NCBI GenBank assembly: GCA_964501715.1
Contig: CAZCTR010000008.1
Location: 1 to 60,330, forward strand
Source of the DNA: M55B118 sp964501715
GTDB lineage: Bacteria > Bacillota_I > Bacilli_A > Izemoplasmatales > Izemoplasmataceae
Direction: 5' to 3'
Length of the DNA: 60,330 nt
In this document: one piece after another, positions 16,298-25,245 of the stretch
Position numbering within the stretch: position 1 is the first letter of the stretch
How the letters are laid out: each line of letters starts with the position of its first letter
The notes under the pieces: generated by a model
Databases searched by the model: none
The model's input: only the letters and a program-made list of their open reading frames with translations
What the model was told of the DNA's origin: nothing
Made by a program: the position numbers and the translations under genes

Positions 16298-17119
16298 CTA
16301 GACACCGACGTTATCGGGGTCCGGGAAGAATTTTCTGCCTCGGTTGAGGGTGAAAATGGTATCCATGTCCTCCTCATCGAGCTCGAAATCATGGATGTCG
16401 AAATTCTCGTCGATGCGTTTGGGGGTCACGGATTTCGGAATGATGATGATCTCACGCTCAAGCAGGAAGCGAAGCGCGATTTGCGGGACGGTCTTATGAT
16501 GTTTCTTGGCGATTTTCTTGAGTTCCTTGATGTCCAGAAGTTCCTTGATGTGGTGGCTCATGAGCGGGGCGTAGGCCTCTAGGAAGATGCCGTGCTGCAT
16601 GCAGAATTCCTGGAGTGTGTAATTCTGCACTAGGACATGGGTCTCGACCTGGTTGACGGCGGGGATGATCTCGGCCGTCTCAAAGAGATGTTCGAGATGG
16701 TGAAAGTTGAAGTTGCTGACGCCTATGGCGCGGGTGTAGCCATCGAGGTAGAGTTCCTCCATGGCCTGCCATGTATCGGCGATCAGGTCGTATCGGCTGG
16801 GCCAATGGATGAGATACAGGTCCACATAATCAAGGCCCAGACGCTTGAGCGACTTCTTCATCGCGCGTTTCGTCTTGAGATAGCCTTGGTCGTTGTTCCA
16901 GAGCTTGGTCGTGATGAATAGCTCCTCACGTGGGACGCCTGAATCCTTGATGGCCTCGCCCACTTGATCTTCGTTGTCATAAATCGCTGCCGTGTCAATA
17001 TGGCGGTATCCGTTCTTGAGTGCGTGCAATACCGCTTCATATGCTTCGTTCTCCTGGGCGCGGAATGTTCCAAGTCCCTGGGCGGGGATCTTGACGCCGT
17101 TGTTCAGAATGTGTTCCAT
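16298..17119 (-). CDS. Aldo/keto reductase
   Basis: A 273-residue NADPH-dependent TIM-barrel reductase, probably of small aldehydes or 2,5-diketo acids. The catalytic tetrad is present: Asp42 and Tyr47 in HIDTAAIYDNE, Lys72 in TKLWNN, His105 in LIHWPS. The cofactor segment IIIPKSVTPKRIDEN lies near the C-terminus. The start at 17119 is chosen because AGAGGTG lies 6 nt upstream; an earlier ATG at 17128 overlaps that site. It lies between the glycosyltransferase-like gene and the EAL gene. The substrate cannot be told. Confidence 0.93.
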   Translation of the reverse strand: MEHILNNGVKIPAQGLGTFRAQENEAYEAVLHALKNGYRHIDTAAIYDNEDQVGEAIKDSGVPREELFITTKLWNNDQGYLKTKRAMKKSLKRLGLDYVDLYLIHWPSRYDLIADTWQAMEELYLDGYTRAIGVSNFNFHHLEHLFETAEIIPAVNQVETHVLVQNYTLQEFCMQHGIFLEAYAPLMSHHIKELLDIKELKKIAKKHHKTVPQIALRFLLEREIIIIPKSVTPKRIDENFDIHDFELDEEDMDTIFTLNRGRKFFPDPDNVGV

Positions 17120-17170
17120 GATTATCACCTCTAAACATAGTTTAACATACTGTATCTTGACGGTTGGGAC

Positions 17171-18181
17171 TCAAGCGTGTTTTTTTGATTGTTTACGCTG
17201 AAACAGCAGACGTTTGAAGACAGCTGTGAGCAGCACGGCATCGAACATGAGCATGTAGAAAGGGAGCAGCAAAAACGCCAGAAAGCCGTGTCGCGCACGC
17301 TGCCCTATGACGAGATAGAACGCGGCATGCACGAGCGGGATGAAAATCAGCGTCACGACCCTGAAATCAATCACGATGAACACGTAAAATACATGGAAGA
17401 CGAGCAAGAACAGCAACATGCGCCTCAGTCCGCTGTGATTCGCCTTATGGTTGTAAAGCGCGAACCATTCCCGGATGTAGGGTTTGAAAAGGCGGTGTCT
17501 CTCGACCCGGTCGACAGAGCCGTTATGGATGATGTAAAGGACCGATATGTTGCGCAGATGGAGTCTCTTTTCGAACGATTCCACATCTTCGAAAAGCTCT
17601 TCGTGACAGTCAGCGAGTTCGAAGGTGGAACGCTTGATGCTGAAGAAATTGTAATTGATGTGGTCCGAGGTCGTCTCGATGTCGTCGAAAAGATCGAAGA
17701 AGAGTTTGTAACCCTCCTTGTTGGTACGCTTGGGCAGGGATTCCTTGACTGTGTAGAGCTGATGCTCGACAAGGTTGTTGGCCATGTGCGTAAGGAACTT
17801 CGACTCGTTGAAACGCAGGGCGCCATTCATGAACAGGAGGAAATTGTTGTTGGCGTGTTCATACCCTTTCAGATAGGCCTTGTTGAGGATGGGCACTGTC
17901 GAAGGATGGGTCCGCTCATCAAGGTCAAGGTCAATGATCTTGATCTCCTCGTATAATGAAGCGTCAATGGCCTGATTGACATTCACGAACAGAAACTCAT
18001 GGTTGTTCTTGTGCGCGAGTTCTATGAGCTCATCCAAGTGAGGGGGCTCTTCAAGGAGGGCGATGATGACGGAATACTTATGGTTGTTCTTGTAAAAAAT
18101 CAGGCGGTGAGGCCTGTATTTCAAAGCATGGTCGATCATGACGAGCATGACCAGCAGGAAGCTAAGGATACTCACATCCAC
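17171..18181 (-). CDS. Degenerate glycosyltransferase-2-like membrane protein
   Basis: A 336-residue protein I recognise only by architecture. There is an N-terminal membrane helix (about 4-18), a soluble alpha/beta segment (about 35-240) that resembles a family 2 glycosyltransferase (YSVIIALLEEP near 36 and NNFLLFMNGALRF near 115), then three to four membrane helices (about 255-325). The usual DxD is replaced by MNGA, and no QxxRW is visible, so catalysis is doubtful. CrtQ-like glycosyltransferases have this layout. GGAGGGG lies just before ATG. It may be co-transcribed with the aldo/keto reductase and EAL genes, as no terminator follows. Confidence 0.55.
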   Translation of the reverse strand: MDVSILSFLLVMLVMIDHALKYRPHRLIFYKNNHKYSVIIALLEEPPHLDELIELAHKNNHEFLFVNVNQAIDASLYEEIKIIDLDLDERTHPSTVPILNKAYLKGYEHANNNFLLFMNGALRFNESKFLTHMANNLVEHQLYTVKESLPKRTNKEGYKLFFDLFDDIETTSDHINYNFFSIKRSTFELADCHEELFEDVESFEKRLHLRNISVLYIIHNGSVDRVERHRLFKPYIREWFALYNHKANHSGLRRMLLFLLVFHVFYVFIVIDFRVVTLIFIPLVHAAFYLVIGQRARHGFLAFLLLPFYMLMFDAVLLTAVFKRLLFQRKQSKKHA

Positions 18182-18198
18182 CCCTCCTCTCTATTTCA

Positions 18199-18227
18199 AT
18201 TATACATGAGTGAGCGCATGAGCGCAA
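18199..18227 (-). promoter_or_regulatory. Promoter of the glycosyltransferase-like gene
   Basis: Minus strand TTGCGC (18222-18227), 17 bp, TATAAT (18199-18204), just upstream of the ribosome binding site. Confidence 0.65.
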
Positions 18228-18237
18228 TGTAAAGAAA

Positions 18238-18261
18238 ACACCCGCGTAAAAACACGGGTGT
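18238..18261 (-). terminator. Terminator of the MarR/ABC exporter operon
   Basis: A 9-bp stem (ACACCCGTG / CGCGGGTGT on the minus strand, one G-U pair) with a 6-nt loop, followed by TTTTC. Confidence 0.8.
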
Positions 18262-18268
18262 CAATAAG

Positions 18269-20041
18269 CTATTGGTCCTTGTATTGGAGTTTGTAGAGAT
18301 AATAGTAATGCCCTTTTTGCTTGAGAAGTTCCTGGTGGCTGCCCTGTTCGAGGATCTCGCCATGGTCGAGGACGATGATCTTGTCGACGTCCTGGATGGT
18401 GGAGAGACGGTGTGCGACGATGAGCATCGTGCCGATGTTCATCATCTTCTTGAGGGAAGCCTGGATGAGCTCCTCTGTCTCGGTGTCGATATTCGCCGTG
18501 GCCTCATCGAGGATCATCACCGAAGGCTTGTGCACCAGGGTGCGCGCGAAGCTTATGAGCTGACGCTGTCCGGCGGAGAAGTTGTTTCCGCGTTCAAGCA
18601 CGGGTTCATCATATTGTTTCGGGAGGCGTTCTATGAACTTGTCCGCCCCGACATATCTGCACGCTTCTTTCACTTCGTCCATAGTGATGGAAGGGTCCCT
18701 CAAGGTGATGTTCGATTCGATCGTGCCGCTAAACATGAAGACATCCTGCAGCATCTGTCCCACAAAAGCCCTGAGAGAGCGGATCTTGATCTTGGTGATG
18801 TCGATGCCGTCGAGGAATATCTGTCCGCCCTGGATATCGTAATCCCGCGTGATGAGGGAGAGAATGGTGGTCTTTCCGGCTCCGGTTGCGCCGACAAAGG
18901 CGACGGACTCCTTGGGATTCACATGGAAGCTGACATCCTTGAGGACCCATTCGTCCTCTACGTATTGGAACCAGACATTCTTGAATTCTATCTCGCCTTT
19001 CACCTCTTCGAGCTCGATGCCTTCAGGATCGTCGAGGACCTTGGGTTGCTCATCGAGGATGGCGAAGATCCTCTCGCTTGAGGCAAAGGCGCCCTGCACG
19101 ATGTTGAACTGTTCGGCGAGTTGCTGGATGGGCTGGAAGAAACGGCGAAGATAGTTGTAAAAGGCGACCAGTGTACCGATGGTAAGGGTGCCGGCGACGA
19201 CCTGATGGCCACCGTAATAGAAGATGATGATGGTCGCGAGCATGAAAAGCATATACATCGTAGGTCGGTAGATCGCAAAGACGAGAAGCTCGCGAAGCTC
19301 GCTTCTTTTGAGCCTCTCGTTCTGGTCGTCGAAAGCCGCCTTCTTCTCCTCTTCCTTGTTGAAGATCTGCACGACTTTCATGCCCGAGAGGTGTTCGGCT
19401 AAAAAGCCGTTCATGCGGGACATATTCGTCCGCACGACCCTGTAGGCCTTTCTCGAGAACTGTCTGAAGATGAACGAGAAGAGGACGATGAAGGGCATGA
19501 TGATGAGCACGAGCAGAGCGAGACGGAGATTGAGGAAAAGCATCGCGCCCATGATGCCGAAGATCATGAAGAGGTTCCTAAGCACATTCGCGACGACATT
19601 GGTGTACATCTCGTTGAGGCGGTTCGTGTCGTTGGCCACGCGGGTGACGAGCTTGCCCGTGGGGACTTTGTTGAAGTATTCGATGTCCTGAGTCTCGACA
19701 TGCGTGAAGATCTCCTCACGCATGTTGTAGACGATCTGCTGGCCGGTTTTCTGCAGGAGCATGGTCTGCATGTATTCGAACAGTCCCGCGAGCAGAATCG
19801 AGACGACGAAGATTGAGAGGACGAGGATGAGCCTTTCGACATCGAGGGTCTCCGCGGTCAGGATGTCGATCGAGAGTCCGATGACGTAAGGTTCGACCAA
19901 TGCGAATCCGACGGAGAGGATCACAAGGATGAAGATGAGGATGAACCATTTGTAATAGGGTTTCGCATAGGAGGCGAGGCGCTTCAGTATGGTCTTGTCG
20001 CTGTAGGTGTATTGCCGCTGGTCCGTATCGATATCATACAT
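18269..20041 (-). CDS. Heterodimeric ABC exporter subunit, catalytic half (YfiC-like)
   Basis: A 590-residue half-transporter with six membrane helices (about 30-310) and a nucleotide-binding domain. Walker A is GATGAGKTTILSL, the signature is FSAGQRQ, Walker B MILDEATANID keeps the catalytic Glu, and the H-loop is VAHR. It starts immediately after the stop of the partner gene with AGGAGGTGG upstream. With the preceding gene it should form a drug or lipid exporter. The operon is headed by a MarR regulator, as in several Bacillota multidrug pumps. Confidence 0.93.
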   Translation of the reverse strand: MYDIDTDQRQYTYSDKTILKRLASYAKPYYKWFILIFILVILSVGFALVEPYVIGLSIDILTAETLDVERLILVLSIFVVSILLAGLFEYMQTMLLQKTGQQIVYNMREEIFTHVETQDIEYFNKVPTGKLVTRVANDTNRLNEMYTNVVANVLRNLFMIFGIMGAMLFLNLRLALLVLIIMPFIVLFSFIFRQFSRKAYRVVRTNMSRMNGFLAEHLSGMKVVQIFNKEEEKKAAFDDQNERLKRSELRELLVFAIYRPTMYMLFMLATIIIFYYGGHQVVAGTLTIGTLVAFYNYLRRFFQPIQQLAEQFNIVQGAFASSERIFAILDEQPKVLDDPEGIELEEVKGEIEFKNVWFQYVEDEWVLKDVSFHVNPKESVAFVGATGAGKTTILSLITRDYDIQGGQIFLDGIDITKIKIRSLRAFVGQMLQDVFMFSGTIESNITLRDPSITMDEVKEACRYVGADKFIERLPKQYDEPVLERGNNFSAGQRQLISFARTLVHKPSVMILDEATANIDTETEELIQASLKKMMNIGTMLIVAHRLSTIQDVDKIIVLDHGEILEQGSHQELLKQKGHYYYLYKLQYKDQ

Positions 20042-21823
20042 CTAGGCCACCTCCTGTTCTTCTTCTAGTTTCTGACGCTCGACCAGGTCGCGGTAGAATT
20101 CGCAACGCTCATAAAGCGTCTCATGGGTTCCGATGTCGATGACTTCGCCTTCGTCGATCACGATGATCTTGTCGGCGTTTTTGATCGTGGAGATTCTGTG
20201 GGCGATGAGTATGGTCGTCTTGTCTTCACGGATGGCGTTCAAGTTTTTCAGGATCTTCTCTTCCGTGGAGGTGTCGACGGCGCTCACGGAATCATCGAGT
20301 ATGAGGATGGGCGGCTCCTTGGCGAGGGCACGGGCGATGGCGAGACGTTGTTTCTGCCCACCCGAGAGGGTCACGCCGCGTTCACCGATGACGGTGTCGT
20401 AGCCTTCCTTGAACTCTACGATGTTGTCATGGACGTCACTGAGTTTGGCCATCTCCTGGATCCGTTCGTCTTCGTATCCGGGCGAATCCTTGTCGATGCC
20501 GAGGGCGATGTTGTTCTTGATGGTGTCTGAGAACAGGAATCCGTCCTGCGGCACGTAGCCGACGGCCTCACGCACCTGCTTGATCGGCAGTTTCATGATG
20601 TCGTAGCCGTCGATGAGAAGCTTGTCCTCTTCAAGGTTGTAAAGCCGGAGGAGCAGGTCGACGACGCTTGTCTTTCCGCTGCCGGTGCGCCCAAGGATGC
20701 CGACTGTCTCACCGGCGTTGATCTTGAATGTGACGTCCTTGAGGACATTCTCCGAGCCGTCAGGGTATTTGAAATCGAGGTGGTTGAACTCGATGTCCCC
20801 TTTGATCTCGTCGATCGCTATGGGATTGTCATCGTAGATTTCGACCGGCTCATCGAGGATCTTCTCGATTCTCTCAAGCGATGCGCGGCCCCTGCTTCTG
20901 ACATTGATGATCATGGATATGGCCATCATCGGCCAGACGAGCATGTTGAAATAGGAGATGAACTGCACGAGGTCGCCGATGGTGAAGGAACTGCCGGTGG
21001 CCCGGACGAGCTGCGCGCCATAGGCGATCATGACCACGAAGACAAGACTGACCACAGACCGGGTGATGACCCGCATCAGCATCGCCATGCGGGCGAAGCG
21101 GATGTTCTTGTCACGCGCGTTCGCGTTCTTCTTGAGGAAGTGCTTGATCTCGAGGGTTTCCTTGACGAAAGCTTTGATCACGGTGATGCCCGAGAGGCTC
21201 TCCTGGGTCACATCGGACAAATCCTCAAAAGCTTTCTGGCTTTCCCTGAAGCGTTTGCGCATGACATTGCCGATGGTGAGTCCGGTGATGGCGATCAGAA
21301 GCATCGGAAGTATCAGAATGAGCGTCATTCTCGCATCGAGGATGAGCATGCGTCCGAAGACGAGCGCACCCAGAAAGAAGGCGTCGACGAACATGATCAT
21401 ACCAGGGCCTACCGCACGGCGGACCGCGAGGATGTCGTTGGTGAAGTGGGCCATGAGTCCGCCGACCTTGCGTTCCGAATAGAACCGGTTGGACAGCTTC
21501 AACGAATGGGCGAACAGATCCTCCCTGAGTTCATAGGTCAAACGTCTCGAGGCCCCCATGATGCCGACACGCCATAAAAAACGGCCGAAGATGATGAGGA
21601 CGCTGATCCCCACGAGCACCAGGATGAGGTCCCCGAGCACATTGAGGATTTCATCTTGGGTGATCTCTTCTAGGCGGTAGGCCTCGAGTTCATCGACGAG
21701 GTTCCCGATGATCCTCGGCACTTGAAGCTGTGCGATGTCGACGATGATGAGCGAAACGATGCCCATCAGGAAAAACGGCAAGTACTTCTTGTAATAACGG
21801 TTGATGGATTTGCTGAATATCAT
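20042..21823 (-). CDS. Heterodimeric ABC exporter subunit, degenerate half (YfiB-like)
   Basis: A 593-residue half-transporter. Six membrane helices occupy about 15-300. Walker A is GRTGSGKTSVVDL, the signature is canonical LSGGQKQRLAIAR, and Walker B ILILDDSVSAVD has Asp in place of the catalytic Glu; the H-loop is IAHR. This is the complementary defect to its partner. Its ATG overlaps the marR stop (ATGA), and AGGTGA lies upstream, so MarR and pump are translated together. Confidence 0.93.
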   Translation of the reverse strand: MIFSKSINRYYKKYLPFFLMGIVSLIIVDIAQLQVPRIIGNLVDELEAYRLEEITQDEILNVLGDLILVLVGISVLIIFGRFLWRVGIMGASRRLTYELREDLFAHSLKLSNRFYSERKVGGLMAHFTNDILAVRRAVGPGMIMFVDAFFLGALVFGRMLILDARMTLILILPMLLIAITGLTIGNVMRKRFRESQKAFEDLSDVTQESLSGITVIKAFVKETLEIKHFLKKNANARDKNIRFARMAMLMRVITRSVVSLVFVVMIAYGAQLVRATGSSFTIGDLVQFISYFNMLVWPMMAISMIINVRSRGRASLERIEKILDEPVEIYDDNPIAIDEIKGDIEFNHLDFKYPDGSENVLKDVTFKINAGETVGILGRTGSGKTSVVDLLLRLYNLEEDKLLIDGYDIMKLPIKQVREAVGYVPQDGFLFSDTIKNNIALGIDKDSPGYEDERIQEMAKLSDVHDNIVEFKEGYDTVIGERGVTLSGGQKQRLAIARALAKEPPILILDDSVSAVDTSTEEKILKNLNAIREDKTTILIAHRISTIKNADKIIVIDEGEVIDIGTHETLYERCEFYRDLVERQKLEEEQEVA

Positions 21824-22245
21824 GTTGTCACCTGCCCAATCTTGTCAAATAGTGTTTGGAGTGTCTCTATCTCCGAGGGTTCGAGTCTGCTGAAAATCTT
21901 TTCCACTGCCTTCTGGCTCTCAAGCACGTTGGTTTTCGCGATGAGGGACCCGCGTTCGGTGAGGACGATGTTGATGACACGCCCATCGTCATGGCACCGG
22001 CTTTTCGTGATGAAACCTGCTTTTTCGAACTTGTTCATCACTTCGGTCATGGTCGGTCTGGAGAGATTGAAGGCCTTGGCCAGATCGGAGGCCCGCATGC
22101 TTCCATGGTCGTCGATCATGCGCAGATACTTGAACTGCCTGTCGGTCATGCGCCCAATGTCGAGTTCCTCATACACTTCCCTGCAGCTATCGAAATACAG
22201 TTTCAAAAACGCATTAAGCGACTTCCTGAACGATTCCTGTGCCAT
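21820..22245 (-). CDS. MarR-family transcriptional regulator
   Basis: A 141-residue winged-helix protein. The recognition region (about 45-95) reads RMIDDHGSMRASDLAKAFNLSRPTMTEVMNKFEKAGFITKSRC in order, followed by the wing HDDGRVINIVLTERG. The C-terminal helices form the dimer interface. AAGGAGG precedes ATG. It is the first gene of the operon with two ABC exporter genes, so it is most likely a local repressor released by a pump substrate. Two candidate dyads lie in its promoter region. Confidence 0.93.
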   Translation of the reverse strand: MAQESFRKSLNAFLKLYFDSCREVYEELDIGRMTDRQFKYLRMIDDHGSMRASDLAKAFNLSRPTMTEVMNKFEKAGFITKSRCHDDGRVINIVLTERGSLIAKTNVLESQKAVEKIFSRLEPSEIETLQTLFDKIGQVTT

Positions 22246-22272
22246 GGCATTGCCTCCTTGCGATATGGTTAG

Positions 22273-22287
22273 TTAGGTTTTTCCTAA
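22273..22287. promoter_or_regulatory. Candidate MarR operator TTAGG-N5-CCTAA
   Basis: A perfect dyad with 5-bp arms (TTAGG at 22273-22277, CCTAA at 22283-22287) lies between the -10 and the ribosome binding site of marR. Position and form fit autoregulation by MarR proteins. Confidence 0.55.
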
Positions 22288-22302
22288 TCATATGACTTAC
22301 AT

Positions 22303-22330
22303 ATTTTACTACAAAGTGACACATTGTCAA
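22303..22330 (-). promoter_or_regulatory. marR-ABC promoter with 13-bp dyad over the -35
   Basis: Minus strand TTGACA (22325-22330), 16 bp, TAAAAT (22303-22308). The -35 is embedded in the dyad TGACACATTGTCA (22317-22329, 5-bp arms TGACA/TGTCA). The identical 13-mer covers the -35 of the MATE gene at 36988-37000. Confidence 0.7.
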
Positions 22331-22345
22331 TATATAAGCGAAAAA

Positions 22346-22372
22346 AAGTGCCGGAAAGGGTTTCCGACACTT
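22346..22372 (-). terminator. Terminator of the Ig-repeat surface protein gene
   Basis: A 12-bp stem (AAGTGCCGGAAA with TTTCCGACACTT, one G-U pair) and 3-nt loop, followed on the minus strand by seven T. Confidence 0.9.
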
Positions 22373-22406
22373 CTCACTTCCTGTGTTGAATGAATCTTTT
22401 GTGTGA

Positions 22407-24205
22407 TTATCTACGCTTGATGCGCCAGACGACAAGGGTGGTGAGTGCGATAAGACCGAAGCCTCCCACGAGAGGGAACACATTGAATGCATCAGGCTCC
22501 TCGATCGTGGCAACTCTCAAATCGAGACTCCTGACCATGCTCTCACCGTCCGCGTTGGTGTATTTCACGGTGTAAAGATAATCGCCTTCCTCTTTTGAAT
22601 TCCCGCTATAGCTGTCCGTGATCACCTCATAGGATACCGGGGTGAACGCCTGAAGGCTCTCATCCTGCATGAGGAGCGCCTGAAGGTTATCCTGACTCAA
22701 CGGTGCTTCTGTGTCGACGTGCACGCTCGCGACCGTCTCGAAGACAGGCCCCACATCGTCGATGACTTCGAGTTTGAGCGCATGGGTCGCTTCATTGCCA
22801 CTTGCGTCCTTCAAGGAGAACTCGAAGGTGTAGCTTCCCGGCACGCTTTCGACATAATCGTCATAAAGGAGTGTGATGGAATCGTTAGAAATGGCCTCGT
22901 CATCATTGTCCGTGACCGTCATGGATCCCATGTACGCCTCGAGGTCGAATGCGTCTTTGTATGACTGGCGCAGGAAGCTTTCGGCATAGATGACGGGGGC
23001 GATGTCATCGAGCACTGTGATGGTCACGGTTTTCAAGGCCTGGTTGCCTGAGGCGTCTTTGGCGTAAATGTCCACCTGATAGGTGCCGGATGAGGCCTCC
23101 GGGTCATAGCCGTGGGTGTTTATACCCATTTCAATTTCATACGATGGGGTGTGGTTGTCGGTAGCCTGATACATCGCGAGGATGCTTTCAAGGGATTGCA
23201 TATTTGATTGCAGGACTGTGTGCGACGTCTCTCCAATGATCAGCGGAGCGTCATAGTCCTCGACGACAATGGTCAAGGTATGCGAAGCCTTATTGCCGCT
23301 TGCATCACTAACCTCGAAACTCACATTTTTCTCCCCGAGGATATCGGGATCATCCGAATAGGTGTCGGTGATGATCTCATAAGCCTCTAGAACACCATCG
23401 TGGTCGTCATGGAAGGTGAAATGGCCTTCGATGACCTCGTGAACAGCCAGTCTCTCATCCACATCGACCTTCACGACATCCGGTCCCGTGATGATGGGAT
23501 CAATCAGGTCGAAGACGTGAATCTGCAGGTCGAATGTCGATGTGTTGCCCGCGGAGTCGGAGGCTTCGAGCACGACGAGATGGATGCCTGCCGTCGTCTC
23601 GTGTCCGGTGTAGTGATCCTCACGTATGACAATGTCTTCTGTGGGTATGGTGCCATCGATCTCGTCATGCACCACGATATTCTCTTCGAGTATCTGCATA
23701 ATCGGGATAGCCTTGGTGTAGCTCACATGGAGTGTCGACTCCCCGACGAATTCCGGCGGAGTCACAACAAGCGGTTCATAGGCGATGTAGTCACTTCTCA
23801 CATCGCCCTCTTCGAGCTGAAACCCGTCATACTGAAGATGGTGAAGATGCATGGCCAGATTCTTTGTGCCGTGAAGCTCGATGTGAAGATCGTCCTTGGT
23901 GGCTGTGAACGTGCACTCAAAGAATGCATGGTTGCTCTCGGTGCACACGCCGTCCGTATCGCCTGTGGTCTCGTCGATGTAGGTCACGGCGTGTTCGCCA
24001 CCGTGAAGCTTGATCGCGACATCGCTGCCGATGCTCGTGGGCACTGAGAACGTGTAGGTCGAGCCTGACTCGATGATGATGGGGAGGTTCGTCTTCACAG
24101 ATGCCTCGTAGCCATCTCCGGTTTGTTCCATGGTGGAATCCAACCGGCTGGGGTTCAATAGGTTCCTGTTCGCGGGAAGGCTGTCCGCGCCACTGAGTGA
24201 CGCGG
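22407..24205 (-). CDS. Membrane-anchored surface protein with five Ig/HYR-like repeats, 5' end lost in assembly gap
   Basis: The frame is open from the assembly gap to the stop at 22407, about 599 residues; no credible start is visible, so the N-terminus is missing. After a carbohydrate-binding-like segment come five tandem repeats of about 75-90 residues of the DUF5011/HYR type, most ending in a DASGN-like turn (DSAGN, DASGN three times, then TNADG in the last). The C-terminus is a membrane helix (VFPLVGGFGLIALTTLVVW) with a basic tail RIKRR and no LPXTG motif, so anchoring is by the membrane. Such repeats usually act as stalks for adhesins or extracellular enzymes. The functional head is probably in the missing part. 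Confidence 0.82.
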
Positions 24206-24305
24206 NNNNNNNNNNNNNNNNNNNNNNNNNNNNNNNNNNNNNNNNNNNNNNNNNNNNNNNNNNNNNNNNNNNNNNNNNNNNNNNNNNNNNNNNNNNNNNN
24301 NNNNN
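24206..24305. other. Assembly gap (100 N)
   Basis: Exactly 100 N, a conventional placeholder, so true length is unknown. It removes the C-terminal part of one alpha/beta hydrolase and the N-terminal part of the surface protein. Linkage between the two sides rests on scaffolding only. Confidence 0.99.
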
Positions 24306-24412
24306 CTGCTCATGTTGCCGTGCAGAAGCACGAGTGTGTCTTCTTTGTCCTTGGAGTGTTCCTGATAGGCGATTGTCTCGCCGTTGAAAAGGTCGATGGT
24401 CTTCCTATCCAT
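24306..24412 (-). CDS. Alpha/beta hydrolase, N-terminal fragment running into assembly gap
   Basis: Only the first 35 residues are visible: the start MDRKTIDLFNGETIAYQ and the strand plus oxyanion loop TLVLLHGNMS, which is the standard opening of an alpha/beta hydrolase. AGGAGGAAACACA precedes the ATG. It lies 11 nt after the stop of another alpha/beta hydrolase and is probably the last gene of the TetR-controlled operon. The catalytic residues are hidden in the gap. Confidence 0.75.
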
Positions 24413-24423
24413 TGTGTTTCCTC

Positions 24424-25245
24424 CTATATGGCATAGTCATCCGGATGCAGCAGATAGCCGATGAGCGTCATGGTGAAGAGTTCCGGACGTTCATACATGC
24501 TCGCATGGCCGGTCTCGTGAAACGTGATGAGCCGTGCATTCGGCATGGTGGTCACGATTTTCCTCTGTTCATGGGGCGGGGTCAGTTCATCCTGGTCGGC
24601 CGCGACGACGAGGGTCGGCGTCTTGATCTCATGGAGCGCATCCGAGACGTCGTGGCTTTCCGCACTCCGTGTCAGACGCGTCATCGCATCGAGGAACGCG
24701 GGGGTGCTGAATACCGGGATGAGCGTCTCCTTTCGGGCCTCCATCCATTCGATTCTCTTCGTGTAGAACGTCGGCGAATAGATGAGCGGGATCGCCGCGT
24801 GGTAATACGCTTCACCGTCCCTGCTCTTTGCGATCCTGTTCCAGGCGCGTCCGACATCCCTGAGCCAGGCATTGGTCTTCGCCACGGCGTTGAAAAGCAC
24901 CATCTTGACGATCTTTTCAGGATAATGGCGCGCAAATTGAAGCGCCACGTTCCCGCCGTAGGAGATGCCTGCGATGTGGACCTTGTCCAGGTTCAAATGG
25001 TCGATGAGCCCTGCGAGCATGTCCGCTTGGAGTTTCTGATGATAATCCCCTTCCATCTTGTCGCTCTCGCCCTGGTCGAGCATGTCGAGACGGATGACGT
25101 GGAAGTGTTGCTTCAAGGCAGGGATGAACATCTCCCAGCTCTTGTGCGACATCATGATGCCGTTGAGGATCACCAGAGGCGGGTTGTCAGCCTGCCCATC
25201 CAGCGTATAGAAGATGTTCCTGCCTTGGAATTTGAATGCACTCAT
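24424..25245 (-). CDS. Alpha/beta hydrolase with complete catalytic triad
   Basis: A 273-residue serine hydrolase. The nucleophile is Ser95 in the elbow GISYGG, the acid is probably Asp217 or Asp219 in AADQDELTPP, and the base is His247 in HETGHASM. The fold opens with PPLVILNGIMMSHKSWEMF. It resembles enol-lactonase, esterase and thioesterase relatives, so the substrate is open. Its ATG overlaps the CoA-transferase stop (ATGA). In context it may hydrolyse an ester or thioester belonging to the imported acid. Confidence 0.9.
   Translation of the reverse strand: MSAFKFQGRNIFYTLDGQADNPPLVILNGIMMSHKSWEMFIPALKQHFHVIRLDMLDQGESDKMEGDYHQKLQADMLAGLIDHLNLDKVHIAGISYGGNVALQFARHYPEKIVKMVLFNAVAKTNAWLRDVGRAWNRIAKSRDGEAYYHAAIPLIYSPTFYTKRIEWMEARKETLIPVFSTPAFLDAMTRLTRSAESHDVSDALHEIKTPTLVVAADQDELTPPHEQRKIVTTMPNARLITFHETGHASMYERPELFTMTLIGYLLHPDDYAI

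Noticed and set aside
24156..24158. TTG as start codon of the Ig-repeat protein
   Set aside because: The frame stays open upstream into the assembly gap and no ribosome binding site precedes the TTG, so the true start is hidden.
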